From Anaerovorax odorimutans (GTDB lineage Bacteria; Bacillota; Clostridia; Peptostreptococcales; Anaerovoracaceae), in contig NZ_JANFXK010000004.1 in the NCBI RefSeq assembly GCF_024459955.1, positions 1-64,000 of the forward strand: DNA of 64,000 nucleotides. The letters run 5' to 3'. Each line of letters starts with the position of its first letter. The first letter of the stretch is position 1. Both the position numbers and the translations under genes were made by a program. The notes beneath the pieces were generated by a model. That model did not search any database and had not been told where the DNA came from. It was given only the letters and a program-made list of their open reading frames with translations. Positions 15,476 to 23,949 of this stretch are shown one piece after another.

Positions 15476-16566
15476 AATGTCCACCTGCCAAATCCCATTT
15501 TCTGTGCCGATTGATACACCGGTTGGACCAAGTCCTCCAGTTGCCTGGTGAATTCCGCTTCATTATGCCCCCTTGCGTAAAGCCGCAGGGCTTCCGTGCT
15601 GTTGAGATGCTCCTTTTGGCACTTTTCAAACTCGACATGGATTTTATCATATTTCCATATGAGCTGGTAGGAATAAAATTCCAAGCCGCAAAACCTTGAA
15701 AAGTAAGTTTTCCAATCGGGCAGATTGTTATTTTTGCTGCTGTTTATACCCTTAGTCGTGGGGTGCAGGTTCCAGAGCTCATCATGGGCCACATACGACC
15801 AGGGGACAAAATGGTCGATGGAAAGATTGGTTTTGCTCAGCGGCTCGAACCCGTAAATCTCCCTCAGGGGCTTTACCTCCGTGATCGCACGCCAATACTT
15901 TTTCACCTTTTCCAATTTTCGCTCCTGTGGAGGATAAAGTTTGTTGACAATTCCCGGAACACTTGGGTTCCTTCTCTGCAGGTATTCAATGAGGTTATAT
16001 TGAATCCAGCCACGGATAATTTGCTGGTTTTCCTGCAGATATCGGGCCCAGTCGTCCTGCATTTCAATTTGACTGCTAAGGCCGGAAATCTGAACAAAAT
16101 AATACATCAGCCGCTTTTCATAATTGATCCTCTCAGCAAGAAGTTGCTTCGGTCCTTTCCAATCATTTCCTTTTATAGCCTCTATGAACGGCGCTTGCAA
16201 ACGGTATGGCACTTGCTCAGTCAGGGTCCGCTTTTTCTTTAATAGCTCCTTGTCCCGGCAATTTTCAAGGAACTTGAGGATCGTTTCCTTTTTTTCACTG
16301 GATTTCAGGCCGCTGATCTGGTGTACATGGTGTACGGCAGCTTCCAGTGTATCCGACGGTCCCAGATTCAATTTGTATTCCGATACCATATACCAGGCAT
16401 CCGCGATCATTTGATTAATAAGTTCGTCATAAGTCAGGCGTGTTTTCCCTGCGGCGACTTTATCCAGGATCGCCCGGAACCAAAAGATTTTATAGGATTC
16501 GCTCATCTTATCGAACAGACGTGAAAGATTAGAAATCTCAAGCTCTGATGAATATGGCAATAGCAT
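15472..16566 (-). CDS. HNH endonuclease domain protein
   Basis: The 364-residue protein has a long helical N-terminal part (1-225) and an HNH nuclease core near 255-300: LSIDHFVPWSYVAHDELWNL, followed by HPTTKGINSSKNNNLPD. The DH, the N and the late H/N positions of the HNH fold are visible, without zinc-binding CXXC pairs. No partner is recognised for the N-terminal part. I start at 16566, where GGAGAGACC precedes the ATG; a longer open frame to 16629 has no such site. It is the first gene of the operon with the methyltransferase, EVE-HNH nuclease and NUDIX genes. Confidence 0.8.
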   Translation of the reverse strand: MLLPYSSELEISNLSRLFDKMSESYKIFWFRAILDKVAAGKTRLTYDELINQMIADAWYMVSEYKLNLGPSDTLEAAVHHVHQISGLKSSEKKETILKFLENCRDKELLKKKRTLTEQVPYRLQAPFIEAIKGNDWKGPKQLLAERINYEKRLMYYFVQISGLSSQIEMQDDWARYLQENQQIIRGWIQYNLIEYLQRRNPSVPGIVNKLYPPQERKLEKVKKYWRAITEVKPLREIYGFEPLSKTNLSIDHFVPWSYVAHDELWNLHPTTKGINSSKNNNLPDWKTYFSRFCGLEFYSYQLIWKYDKIHVEFEKCQKEHLNSTEALRLYARGHNEAEFTRQLEDLVQPVYQSAQKMGFGRWTL

Positions 16567-16742
16567 AGCGGTCTCTCCTTTTCGCTTTCCCCAATGGCGC
16601 GGTTTCAAACTCTTTGCCAGCTTAACCATCTCGTCGTCCGCAACCGGGCATGAAATCCTCTAACAACCACCAATAATTATACCATATCTTCCGCAATACA
16701 CTGCAGGCATTTTCCCTGAAGCGCATTGCTGAGGGGATTATC

Positions 16743-17306
16743 CTACAGCTGCATGTACCCGGACATGCGGCAGGCGCCCTGCGCCCCTGCCGCCCGAATC
16801 TCGCCCTCATTTTCATCTGTGATGCCGCCCAGAGCAAAGACCTCCATAGAGGTTTCGGCGCAGATTTCTTTCAGGAAAGCCGTTCCCTTTCCTGGAAGGC
16901 CTGCCTTGCAGCCGGTTTCATAAATATTGCTTGCCGTCACATAATTGGCTCCGGCCTGCTGAGCAAGCCGTGCTTCTTCCAGTGAATGGACCGATGCGCC
17001 GATCAAGCTGAAATCTCCCAGCTCTCCCTGTTTTTCCAGGAGCAGAGGCAAGGGCAGATGAAGGGAGCCGCAGCCGATTTTTCTGGCCGCTTCCGCAAAA
17101 GTATGGCAGATCAGTTGGATTCCGGCGGCCTGGCAGGCTTCCTGCACCCGGCGGGCCAGAATCTCGTACTCATCCTCCGAAAGATCCTTCTCCCGTAGGA
17201 TCAGCGCATCCACCTGCCCGGAAAGCCGCAGTACCTGCCGGGGCAAGGGGCGCAGGCAAAGATGGCGGTTGGAAATCGCGATGCGTTTAAAGGAAGACAT
17301 AATCAT
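16743..17306 (-). CDS. thiE: Thiamine phosphate synthase / TenI-like protein
   Basis: The 187-residue TIM-barrel protein belongs to the ThiE/TenI family. ThiE joins the pyrimidine and thiazole halves of thiamine; TenI isomerises the thiazole. Visible are CHTFAEAARKIGCGSLHLP, SVHSLEEARLAQQAGANYVT, SNIYETGCKAGLPGKGTAFL and the phosphate loop FALGGITDENEGEIRAAGAQG. It is shorter than typical ThiE (about 210) and lacks an obvious QLR/D motif for HMP-PP, so TenI-like thiazole tautomerase is a real alternative. It overlaps the end of thiH and closes the operon. Two ATGs (17306, 17300) are possible. Confidence 0.78.
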   Translation of the reverse strand: MIMSSFKRIAISNRHLCLRPLPRQVLRLSGQVDALILREKDLSEDEYEILARRVQEACQAAGIQLICHTFAEAARKIGCGSLHLPLPLLLEKQGELGDFSLIGASVHSLEEARLAQQAGANYVTASNIYETGCKAGLPGKGTAFLKEICAETSMEVFALGGITDENEGEIRAAGAQGACRMSGYMQL

Positions 17307-18447
17307 TCATCACCGGCTGCAGCCCTCTTTGCTTGATGGCCGCCACCATTTCCTCCACATTTCTTCCGTCCGCGATCTCAAACTGATCGTCCCCCTGCTC
17401 AGCGCTGTCATCGGCATGGCTTCCTATACCCGTGCTGACCCCGGCGGAAATTTTTGTAGCCGCAAGACCGATGACATTGTCCCGGAAGCCGGACCGTTCT
17501 CTGGTGGAAATGGTCATTCCGGCAAAGGGCATAAACAAACGGTAAGCGCACATTACCTGCAGCAGCTCCTTCTCATGAACGTCCTTTGGATTGATATCCG
17601 CGTTATTGACAATGGGCCTCAGCCTCGGGCAGGAAAAGGAGATTTCCGCATGGGGGTACTTTCTCTGGAGCAGATAAGCGTGCATACCGGTGGCAAAGGC
17701 ATCCTTGCGAAAATCGTCCAGACCCAGCAGCGCGGCAAAAGCGACTCCCCTCATGCCGCCTTTCAAGGCCCGCTCCTGAGCATTGAAGCGATAGGGAAAT
17801 ACCCGTTTGTGCCCCGCCAGATGAAGGGTTTCGTATTTATCGGAATTATAGGTTTCCTGAAAAACAGTCACGTAATCAGCCCCGCACTGATGGAGATAGG
17901 CATAGTCCTGCGAATTCATGGGATAAACCTCGATTCCCACCATTTTAAAGTATTTCTGCGCGATTTTGCAGGCCTCCCCGATATACTCGACATCGGATTT
18001 GGCGCGGCTTTCTCCTGTGAGAATCAGGATTTCCTCCAGCCCCGTGGCAGCAATGGCCTGCATCTCCTTTTCAATCTGCGCCTCATCCAGGCGGGCGCGC
18101 CGGATCTTGTTGTGACAGTTGAAGCCGCAGTAAATACAATAGTTTTCACAGTAGTTGGAAATATACAGCGGTGTGAAAAGGCAGACGCTGTTGCCGAAAT
18201 GTTTCTGGGTCTCCTTTTTCGCCAGCTGCGCCATCTCCTCCAAAAACGCTCCGGCAGCGGGCGACAGCAGTGCCTTGAATTCTTCCAGTCCCCGGTTTTC
18301 CTTCCTGAGGGCGTACTTCACATCTGCCGCAGTATAACGGCTGTAATCGTAGCTCTCCATCGCTTGCAGGACCTCATCCATAATTCTGGATTCCTCCAGC
18401 ACTTCCATTTCCGGCCAGTATTTCATATGATCGATCTTCTGGTTCAT
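17287..18447 (-). CDS. thiH: 2-iminoacetate synthase (radical SAM)
   Basis: ThiH cleaves tyrosine to 2-iminoacetate (dehydroglycine) and p-cresol, supplying the glycine part of the thiazole ring in anaerobes. The 386-residue protein has the radical SAM cluster motif CENYCIYCGFNC (CX3CX2C) near residue 90, then EILILTGESRAKSDVEYIG, and the C-terminal BATS-like domain (TISTRERSGFRDNVIGLAATKISAGVSTG). It is 17 bp downstream of thiG. Use of ThiH instead of glycine oxidase fits an anaerobe. Confidence 0.95.
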   Translation of the reverse strand: MNQKIDHMKYWPEMEVLEESRIMDEVLQAMESYDYSRYTAADVKYALRKENRGLEEFKALLSPAAGAFLEEMAQLAKKETQKHFGNSVCLFTPLYISNYCENYCIYCGFNCHNKIRRARLDEAQIEKEMQAIAATGLEEILILTGESRAKSDVEYIGEACKIAQKYFKMVGIEVYPMNSQDYAYLHQCGADYVTVFQETYNSDKYETLHLAGHKRVFPYRFNAQERALKGGMRGVAFAALLGLDDFRKDAFATGMHAYLLQRKYPHAEISFSCPRLRPIVNNADINPKDVHEKELLQVMCAYRLFMPFAGMTISTRERSGFRDNVIGLAATKISAGVSTGIGSHADDSAEQGDDQFEIADGRNVEEMVAAIKQRGLQPVMNDYVFL

Positions 18448-18463
18448 TTCAGCTGCCTCCTGT

Positions 18464-19234
18464 CTATTCCTGCAAAAATCCGGTCAGCGGCGACGATGCT
18501 TCTCCGCCTTTTTCCACTATGCGACCCAGACCGGCCAGATATGCGGCCCTGCCGGCCTCGATGGCTTTTCGGAACGCTTCTGCCATTGCCGGGATATCCC
18601 CCGCTGTGGCGATGGCCGTATTGGCCATGATGGCGTCCACTCCCATCTCCATAGCCTCACAGGCCTGGGACGGGCGGCCTATCCCCGCGTCTACGATAAT
18701 GGGCAGGTCCAGCTCATCCACCAGTATCTGGATGAAATCTCTGGTGCAGAGTCCCTTGTTGGAGCCGATGGGCGCTGCCAGCGGCATGATGGCCGATGCT
18801 CCGGCATTGGCAAGATCTCTGGCCGCATTGAGATCCGGGTACATATATGGCAGTACCACGAACCCTTCTTTGGCGAGAACTTCCGTGGCCTTTATGGTTT
18901 CATAATTATCGGGGAGAAGATATTTGGAATCGTGGATGACCTCTATTTTTACGAAATCGCCGCAGCCCAGCTCCCTGGCCAGTCGTGCGATGCGAACGGC
19001 TTCTTCGGCGTTTCTGGCCCCGGAAGTGTTGGGAAGCAAAGTCACCCCCTGAGGAATATGGTCGAGAATATTCCCTTCTCCCGATGAATTGGCCCGGCGC
19101 AGAGCCAGAGTGATGATTTCCGCTCCCGCCTGCTCCACTGCCGCCTTGATTAATTCCACATTATACTTTCCTGAACCCAGAATAAATCTGGAATGGAATT
19201 CGTGTCCGCCGATCACTAATTTATCATGTTTCAT
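18464..19234 (-). CDS. thiG: Thiazole synthase
   Basis: ThiG builds the thiazole phosphate from deoxyxylulose 5-phosphate, dehydroglycine and ThiS thiocarboxylate. The 256-residue TIM-barrel shows [12 protein letters not shown] at the start, TLALRRAN, the Schiff-base lysine region [31 protein letters not shown], and the phosphate-binding end [20 protein letters not shown]. The length is normal. It lies 5 bp after thiF and before thiH. Confidence 0.96.
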   Translation of the reverse strand: MKHDKLVIGGHEFHSRFILGSGKYNVELIKAAVEQAGAEIITLALRRANSSGEGNILDHIPQGVTLLPNTSGARNAEEAVRIARLARELGCGDFVKIEVIHDSKYLLPDNYETIKATEVLAKEGFVVLPYMYPDLNAARDLANAGASAIMPLAAPIGSNKGLCTRDFIQILVDELDLPIIVDAGIGRPSQACEAMEMGVDAIMANTAIATAGDIPAMAEAFRKAIEAGRAAYLAGLGRIVEKGGEASSPLTGFLQE

Positions 19235-19238
19235 ACTG

Positions 19239-19877
19239 TTACCTCTCTTCTAAAATCAATTGCACAATCTTATTTGCCTGATGGCCCGCGCATACCGCTA
19301 CCCGGGGCGCCATCAAGCCTATTCCCTCTGCGATATCCGACTGCTCGTCGCCGCACACATAAAAACGGCGGCTTACCTTTCTGGTGCGAATCCGGTCCGC
19401 GTCATCATATCCCGCCATGCCCGAACCTGCCACCAGATATGCCCGCGGCAGACAGGAAAGCACCTGCTGCGCCAGCATGGCCTTATCCTCCGGCCCGTCA
19501 AAGGCCTCGCAGATGTAACGGTATCCGGAAAAAACATCGCCCACCTGAGCCTCCGTTATGCGCCCATTATATAATTCCAAATCTATGTATGGATTGATTT
19601 CCCGCAGCCTTTGAGCCAGGGCTTCTGTTTTCAGCTGCCCTAAATGGCGTACGTCATAGACCTGGCGGTTAAGGTTGGAAAGATCCACCCGGTCGAAGTC
19701 GATCAGCTTGAGCCTTCCGATCCCGGTTCTGGCCAGCATTACCGCAATGTTGGACCCCAGGCCTCCCAATCCCGCTACAGCCACCGACGACTGCCGCAGC
19801 TTCTCATAGACCGCCGGGGAAAAACGGCTGTCACAGATAGCGCGAATTTCTTCTTTTGATGGAATCAAATCACCCAC
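19239..19877 (-). CDS. thiF: ThiS adenylyltransferase
   Basis: ThiF adenylates the C-terminal glycine of ThiS so that sulfur can be transferred. This is the short (212-residue) clostridial form. The ATP-binding motif [20 protein letters not shown] and the substrate motif [19 protein letters not shown] are intact. The zinc-binding CXXC pairs of longer E1-like enzymes are absent, which is usual for this short type. It overlaps thiS by 8 bp. Confidence 0.94.
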   Translation of the reverse strand: MGDLIPSKEEIRAICDSRFSPAVYEKLRQSSVAVAGLGGLGSNIAVMLARTGIGRLKLIDFDRVDLSNLNRQVYDVRHLGQLKTEALAQRLREINPYIDLELYNGRITEAQVGDVFSGYRYICEAFDGPEDKAMLAQQVLSCLPRAYLVAGSGMAGYDDADRIRTRKVSRRFYVCGDEQSDIAEGIGLMAPRVAVCAGHQANKIVQLILEER

Positions 19878-20070
19878 CCCCTACAAAATGTACGATCTCC
19901 AGCGTGTCGGCATCGCTCAGCTCCCGGTTCTGAAATTCGCTTCTCGGCAGAATTTCTCCGTTCAGCTCAGCCGCAACCCGTTTCAGATCGTAGCCCTGCT
20001 GCTCCAGATATTGCCCCAGCGTCATCCGGGACTCCAGCTTCTTTTCCTCACCATTGACTTTCACGGCCAT
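19870..20070 (-). CDS. thiS: Sulfur carrier protein ThiS
   Basis: This 66-residue ubiquitin-like sulfur carrier ends in FVGGG; the terminal Gly-Gly is adenylated by ThiF and converted to thiocarboxylate. The beta-grasp start MAVKVNGEEKKLESRMTLGQYL is typical. It opens the thiazole operon. AGGAGGAATGGCC places the start at GTG/ATG near 20070. No TPP riboswitch was found in front of it, only a terminator-like hairpin. Confidence 0.93.
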   Translation of the reverse strand: MAVKVNGEEKKLESRMTLGQYLEQQGYDLKRVAAELNGEILPRSEFQNRELSDADTLEIVHFVGGG

Positions 20071-20096
20071 TCCTCCTTGTCCAATTTAAGGCAACT

Positions 20097-20147
20097 AAAA
20101 AGGCACACGAAGTTCCACACCCGAGGTGGTGTGCCCCTTCATGTGCC
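20097..20147 (-). terminator. Terminator after the MATE gene, or attenuator before thiS
   Basis: On the minus strand GGCACATGAAG pairs with CTTCGTGTGCC, with an inner CACACC/GGTGTG stem, followed by TTTTTAG. It starts 24 bp after the MATE stop codon and ends about 27 bp before thiS, so no separate thiS promoter fits downstream of it. Confidence 0.8.
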
Positions 20148-20170
20148 GTAATGCCACAATCTCAAAATTT

Positions 20171-21577
20171 TTATTCTTTTTTCAAATCGGTATTTATTAT
20201 AGCACAGCCTTCCTCCTCAGGCAAGGAATTTTTCAGCTTGCTTTTCCAGAGTCTGCGGTAAAGCACCAGAGCCACAGCCGACGCTGTCACCTCAGCGATG
20301 GGGAAGGTAATCCATACCCCTGTCAGACCCATATCCGTAAAACGAACCAGTACGAAAGCCAGCGGCGGAATAATCGCCATCTGCCGCAGCAGGGAAACAG
20401 CAAGGGACCGCCCGCCTTCACCCAGGGCTTCAAAGGCTCCTGCAATAATCACGCCCACTGTGGAAAAGATGAACCCGCAGCATATGATCCGCAGGGCGCT
20501 GATCCCGATGTCCAGCATTTCCTGCGACCCTCCGAACATCAGCAGAATCCATTCCGCGCCGAGGAGAAAGAGAATCGTTCCCACTGCCATGATGGTAGCT
20601 GTAACTGTCAGGGAGCAATGCAGCGTCTTTTTCATTCGCCCGTAGTGCTCCGCACCGAAATTATAGCTGATGATCGGCCGCATCCCCTGCACCAAGCCGT
20701 TGACCGGCATGTAGACAAAGGTCTGCAGTTTGAAGTATATGCCGAAAACAGCCACTGCCAGCTGGGAAACTCCGGCCAGAATTCCGTTGAGAAGGCCCAC
20801 CAGCAGAGACGGCATGGACATGACCATGCAGGAAGGAATGCCGACGCTGTACAGCTTGCGAACTACCTGCCGGTCCCAGTGAAAGTCTTTCACCTTGATA
20901 TGAACGCCGCAGTTTTTCTTTCGATAAAAGAGTACCGCCAACCCGCAGGCGCAGCACTGTCCGATAATGGTAGCGATTGCCGCTCCCTTTACGCCGAGGG
21001 ACGGAAACCCCAGAAGTCCGAATATGAGGATGGGGTCCAGTATGATATTCACTCCCGCGCCCACAATCTGAAACAGCATGGGCGCAAGCATTTTTCCGGT
21101 AGCCTGAAAGATCTTTTCAATCAAAATATGAATGAGACTGGCCCCCGACAAGCAGATGACGATATGGCTGTACTGGCTGCCCATTTGCAAAATCTCCGGG
21201 GAATCGGTAAAAAGCCCGACAAACCAGGATGACCCCAGGATTCCCAGAACAACGAACCCGGTTATATGGAAAAAAGTAAGGAACAGCCCGTGGCTGGCCG
21301 CCTGGTCCGCATCCTCCTGCCTCTTTTCTCCCAGGCTTCTGGCGATGTTGGCATTGACCCCGACGCCCAGCCCGACCGCCACCGCCAGGACCAGATTCTG
21401 GAGAGGAAAAACAATGGATACCGCAGTCAGGGCTTCCTGGCTGAGACGGCCTACGAACAGGCTGTCTACGATATTGTATAAGGATTGGATCAGCATGGAA
21501 ACCATCGCCGGTACGGACATGGTCATTAAAAGCGGAAATACCGGTTTTGTTCCCATGGGATTTTCTGCACGTGTCAT
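20171..21577 (-). CDS. MATE-family multidrug/metabolite exporter
   Basis: The 468-residue protein is a 12-helix MATE transporter that uses a sodium or proton gradient to export cationic compounds. Family features: NPMGTKPVFPLLMTMSVPAMVSMLIQ at the start, YNIVDSLFVGR, GVGVNANIARSLGEKR, QGMRPIISYNFGA in the second half. I start at 21577 (MTRAENPMG), preceded by AAAGGAGC at ideal spacing; the open frame extends to 21634 without such a site. The leader carries a strong terminator hairpin (21633-21688), so expression may be attenuated. It lies directly upstream of thiS in the same direction. Confidence 0.92.
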   Translation of the reverse strand: MTRAENPMGTKPVFPLLMTMSVPAMVSMLIQSLYNIVDSLFVGRLSQEALTAVSIVFPLQNLVLAVAVGLGVGVNANIARSLGEKRQEDADQAASHGLFLTFFHITGFVVLGILGSSWFVGLFTDSPEILQMGSQYSHIVICLSGASLIHILIEKIFQATGKMLAPMLFQIVGAGVNIILDPILIFGLLGFPSLGVKGAAIATIIGQCCACGLAVLFYRKKNCGVHIKVKDFHWDRQVVRKLYSVGIPSCMVMSMPSLLVGLLNGILAGVSQLAVAVFGIYFKLQTFVYMPVNGLVQGMRPIISYNFGAEHYGRMKKTLHCSLTVTATIMAVGTILFLLGAEWILLMFGGSQEMLDIGISALRIICCGFIFSTVGVIIAGAFEALGEGGRSLAVSLLRQMAIIPPLAFVLVRFTDMGLTGVWITFPIAEVTASAVALVLYRRLWKSKLKNSLPEEEGCAIINTDLKKE

Positions 21578-21618
21578 ATAAAAAGCTCCTTTAACGATTA
21601 TTGTCATTTGTATGCGGC

Positions 21619-21632
21619 GTGCGGATCCGCAC
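21619..21632. promoter_or_regulatory. Perfect 14-bp palindrome in the MATE leader
   Basis: GTGCGGATCCGCAC lies immediately downstream (minus strand) of the leader terminator's T-run and about 40 bp before the MATE start. It could be a repressor site or part of an RNA switch; no family is recognised. Confidence 0.4.
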
Positions 21633-21688
21633 AAAAAAAAGACTACAGGATGCCTGTTTATGATTCAGAAACAGGTAAAGCTATAGCC
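21633..21688 (-). terminator. Leader terminator (attenuator) of the MATE gene
   Basis: On the minus strand GGCTATAG pairs with CTGTAGTC and CCTGTTT with AAACAGG around a 9-nt loop, followed by eight T. The gene on the other side (YczE-like) points away, so this hairpin has no upstream gene to terminate and lies in the 5' untranslated region of the MATE gene. Conditional read-through is likely. Confidence 0.7.
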
Positions 21689-21940
21689 TTTTCAGCCGTT
21701 CTATGGTAGCACGTAAGCCGCATTGTGTCAACGAGAAAAATTGTTTGTCCTGGCCGTCTTTTGTGTTCCATTCACTTCGGTTCATATATGATAATTTTTC
21801 TTACATAATAGATTTTTTCTTAGTTTTGTGATACAATATCTGTGGATTTGAAGCAGTGAGCCCCATCGGACAAGTTTTATCCAGATTTCATTCCTTGGCG
21901 GCACCGCATCGATCCGGTTAATATCGTACAAGGAGGACCA

Positions 21941-22654
21941 ATGTTAAAACAAAATTTCTGCAACACTGTATTACGCTATTTTTTATTTTTGTTAGGCATT
22001 TTCACCATTTCTCTGGGTATTGCCTTTTCCACCTGTTCCAGTCTGGGAACCACGCCGCTGGCGAGTCTGCCCTATTCCCTGAGCCGGGGATTCGGTCTCA
22101 CGATGGGGAACTTCATGATGATGCTCAATTTAGCCTGTTTTATCGGACAAGTTATTCTGCTCAGAAAACAATTTCCTAAGCTCTGGATTCTGCAGATTCC
22201 GGCCGCTTTTATCTTCGGCTGGATGACGGATTTTTCAAATACTCTACTGTCCTGGCTCCATCCGGAGACGTATGTCGCTCAGCTGGGATGTCTGGCCATG
22301 GGAATCCTGCTGGTCGCCCTGGGGCTCAGTATTGAGGTTTCGGCCAATACAATCATGCTCTCTGTCGATGGATTTGTAAAAGCCATCGTAATGGCCGCTC
22401 ATAAAAACTTCGGCAAGACCAAAGTGGCCCTGGACATTACGCTGGTCAGCCTGAGCATCATCGTTTCTCTGACGATGCTCCACAGCATTGAAGGCGTTCG
22501 GGAAGGGACAGTTTTAGCCGCATTGCTGGTGGGAACGCTCAGCCGGATCTTTGCGCCGCTGATCGGAAAATGCGTGCCAAAACCGCGGGAAAAGGTTTCC
22601 GTAGGGCTATCCCCAAGCCATGCTGTTTCCGCTTCCGAATCGGAGGTTGTATAA
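21941..22654 (+). CDS. YczE/YyaS/YitT-family membrane protein
   Basis: The 237-residue integral membrane protein has five or more hydrophobic helices. The opening RYFLFLLGIFTISLGIAFSTCSSLGTTPLASLPYSLS is typical of the YczE/YyaS group (DUF6198-like), whose members are often linked to transport or secondary metabolism but have no settled function. The C-terminus is hydrophilic. AGGAGG precedes the ATG. It is a single gene, ended by the hairpin at 22698. Confidence 0.85.
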   Translation: MLKQNFCNTVLRYFLFLLGIFTISLGIAFSTCSSLGTTPLASLPYSLSRGFGLTMGNFMMMLNLACFIGQVILLRKQFPKLWILQIPAAFIFGWMTDFSNTLLSWLHPETYVAQLGCLAMGILLVALGLSIEVSANTIMLSVDGFVKAIVMAAHKNFGKTKVALDITLVSLSIIVSLTMLHSIEGVREGTVLAALLVGTLSRIFAPLIGKCVPKPREKVSVGLSPSHAVSASESEVV

Positions 22655-22697
22655 ACCATTTGTTTGGACGCAGCCCGGCAGTTCAGATTTAAGGTTG

Positions 22698-22746
22698 GTT
22701 ACCCATATTCTCCTGTTTTGTGGACAATATGGGTAACTTTTTTATT
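22698..22746. terminator. Bidirectional terminator between convergent genes
   Basis: GTTACCCATAT pairs with ATATGGGTAAC, followed by a T-run on the plus strand and preceded by a partial A/T flank. The hairpin arms match those at 1875-1921, so this looks like a recurring terminator type in this genome. Confidence 0.85.
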
Positions 22747-23482
22747 TTAAGAATATGTATTCCTTTTCCGACGACAGTTCCTCGCAGAAGGTATAATGGG
22801 GCGAGTCAAATTCCTTCAGCTCTTCCGGCCGTCTGACTTGCCGCTCAGCCATAAAACGAACCATCTCACCTCTGGCCATCTTAGCCTGTGTTCCCTTTTG
22901 AACCACCTTCCCATTCTTCCATTCTCCGAAGATACAGGTGATAAATTGGTCCTCTGGTCCAAGATAGGCTTCAATACAGCGGGAATATTCCTTAGAGGCA
23001 AGGTTGATGACTGTCCGGTCGCCATCCATCACCTGTTTATACAGCTTGTCGCCCCAGAATTCGTATAAATTCTTCGTCCCGTCCACCCGTGCCTTTGCCT
23101 GCATTTCCAGACGATAAGGGGTGACCCCGTCCAGCGGTCTCAAAACTCCGTAAAACCCGGACAGTATCCGCAGGTGCTCCTGCACGTACTGCCAAGCACT
23201 CCGGGAAAAAACTTTAGGCGCCATATATTGATACTGGATGCCTTCATAGGAGAGCACCGCCGGAGTCAGGTTTTTATTCAGGTCCATCTGCGCGAAGCGT
23301 TGGAAGTTCAGGCCGGCAATTTTATCGTTGCAGCCCCACAGCTGCTGCGCCTCTTCAAAGGTAAGTCCCCTCATCCAGCCCATGATCCTGCCCGTCTCTT
23401 CCGGAAAACAGGGTTCGCTTTCCGCCGCGAACAGGTCGTTATCCACATTCATTTTCTTTGCCGGTGAAATAATAATCTTCAT
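22742..23482 (-). CDS. yaaA: YaaA-family peroxide stress protein
   Basis: The 246-residue protein has the YaaA (DUF328) hallmarks: MKIIISPAKKMN at the start, PEETGRIMGWMRGL, the central YEGIQYQYMAP, SGFYGVLRPLDGVTPYRLEMQ and INLASKEYS, and FGEWKNGKVVQKGTQAKMARGEMVRFM. In E. coli YaaA limits free iron and protects DNA during peroxide stress and has a DNA-binding fold. It is followed on the same strand by no further gene. It starts 3 bp after the MazG-like gene's stop, so both form one operon. Confidence 0.93.
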   Translation of the reverse strand: MKIIISPAKKMNVDNDLFAAESEPCFPEETGRIMGWMRGLTFEEAQQLWGCNDKIAGLNFQRFAQMDLNKNLTPAVLSYEGIQYQYMAPKVFSRSAWQYVQEHLRILSGFYGVLRPLDGVTPYRLEMQAKARVDGTKNLYEFWGDKLYKQVMDGDRTVINLASKEYSRCIEAYLGPEDQFITCIFGEWKNGKVVQKGTQAKMARGEMVRFMAERQVRRPEELKEFDSPHYTFCEELSSEKEYIFLK

Positions 23483-23485
23483 GTT

Positions 23486-23779
23486 CTATTCTTCCCTGCA
23501 GGTTTCCACCGGGTACTTTACCCCGTTTTTTTCGATCTTTCGCAGCATTTCCTTCTTTATATCAATGCCGATCTTGTCGCTGAGCATCAGGCAGTACAGC
23601 ATCACATCGGCAATCTCATCGCTGAGAGCTTCCAAGTCATAATCGCTGTCCCACTGGAAACATTCCAGCAGCTCGCCCGCTTCGATGGCAATGGATTTTG
23701 CTAGGTTTTCCGGGGTGTGGAAGGGTTCCCAGTTTCGGGCTTCGTTGAATTCCCGCAGTATCTTTATGATGTCGTTCAT
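23486..23779 (-). CDS. MazG-like nucleotide pyrophosphohydrolase
   Basis: This 97-residue all-alpha NTP pyrophosphatase (MazG/RS21-C6 type) removes non-canonical nucleoside triphosphates. The metal-binding motif is IEAGELLECFQWDSD, then EALSDEIADVMLYCLMLSDKIGID, giving the EXXE and later EXXD pattern. The length is normal. It is followed after 3 bp by yaaA, which supports a shared stress role. Confidence 0.9.
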   Translation of the reverse strand: MNDIIKILREFNEARNWEPFHTPENLAKSIAIEAGELLECFQWDSDYDLEALSDEIADVMLYCLMLSDKIGIDIKKEMLRKIEKNGVKYPVETCREE

Positions 23780-23869
23780 AGTTAATGTCCTTTCGTACTC
23801 ATAATCTTTTTCCCTGCCGTATCTCCTTATTTTATCATATCGTTTCTATTTTCGCCCGCCTTTGGACAA

Positions 23870-23913
23870 CAAAAATCCCTGTGCAGGACATTGGAAAGTT
23901 CCGGCACAGGGAT
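23870..23913 (-). terminator. Terminator of the aminotransferase/catabolic operon
   Basis: ATCCCTGTGC pairs with GCACAGGGAT around a 19-nt loop, followed on the minus strand by TTTTTGTTG. It lies 37 bp after the aminotransferase stop codon. Confidence 0.9.
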
Positions 23914-23949
23914 AAAGCCTATTATGCATCTGTAATCAAATGTTTTTCA

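Noticed and set aside
20071-20170. TPP riboswitch in front of thiS
   Set aside because: The CUGAGA and partner loop elements were not found; only a terminator hairpin is present.
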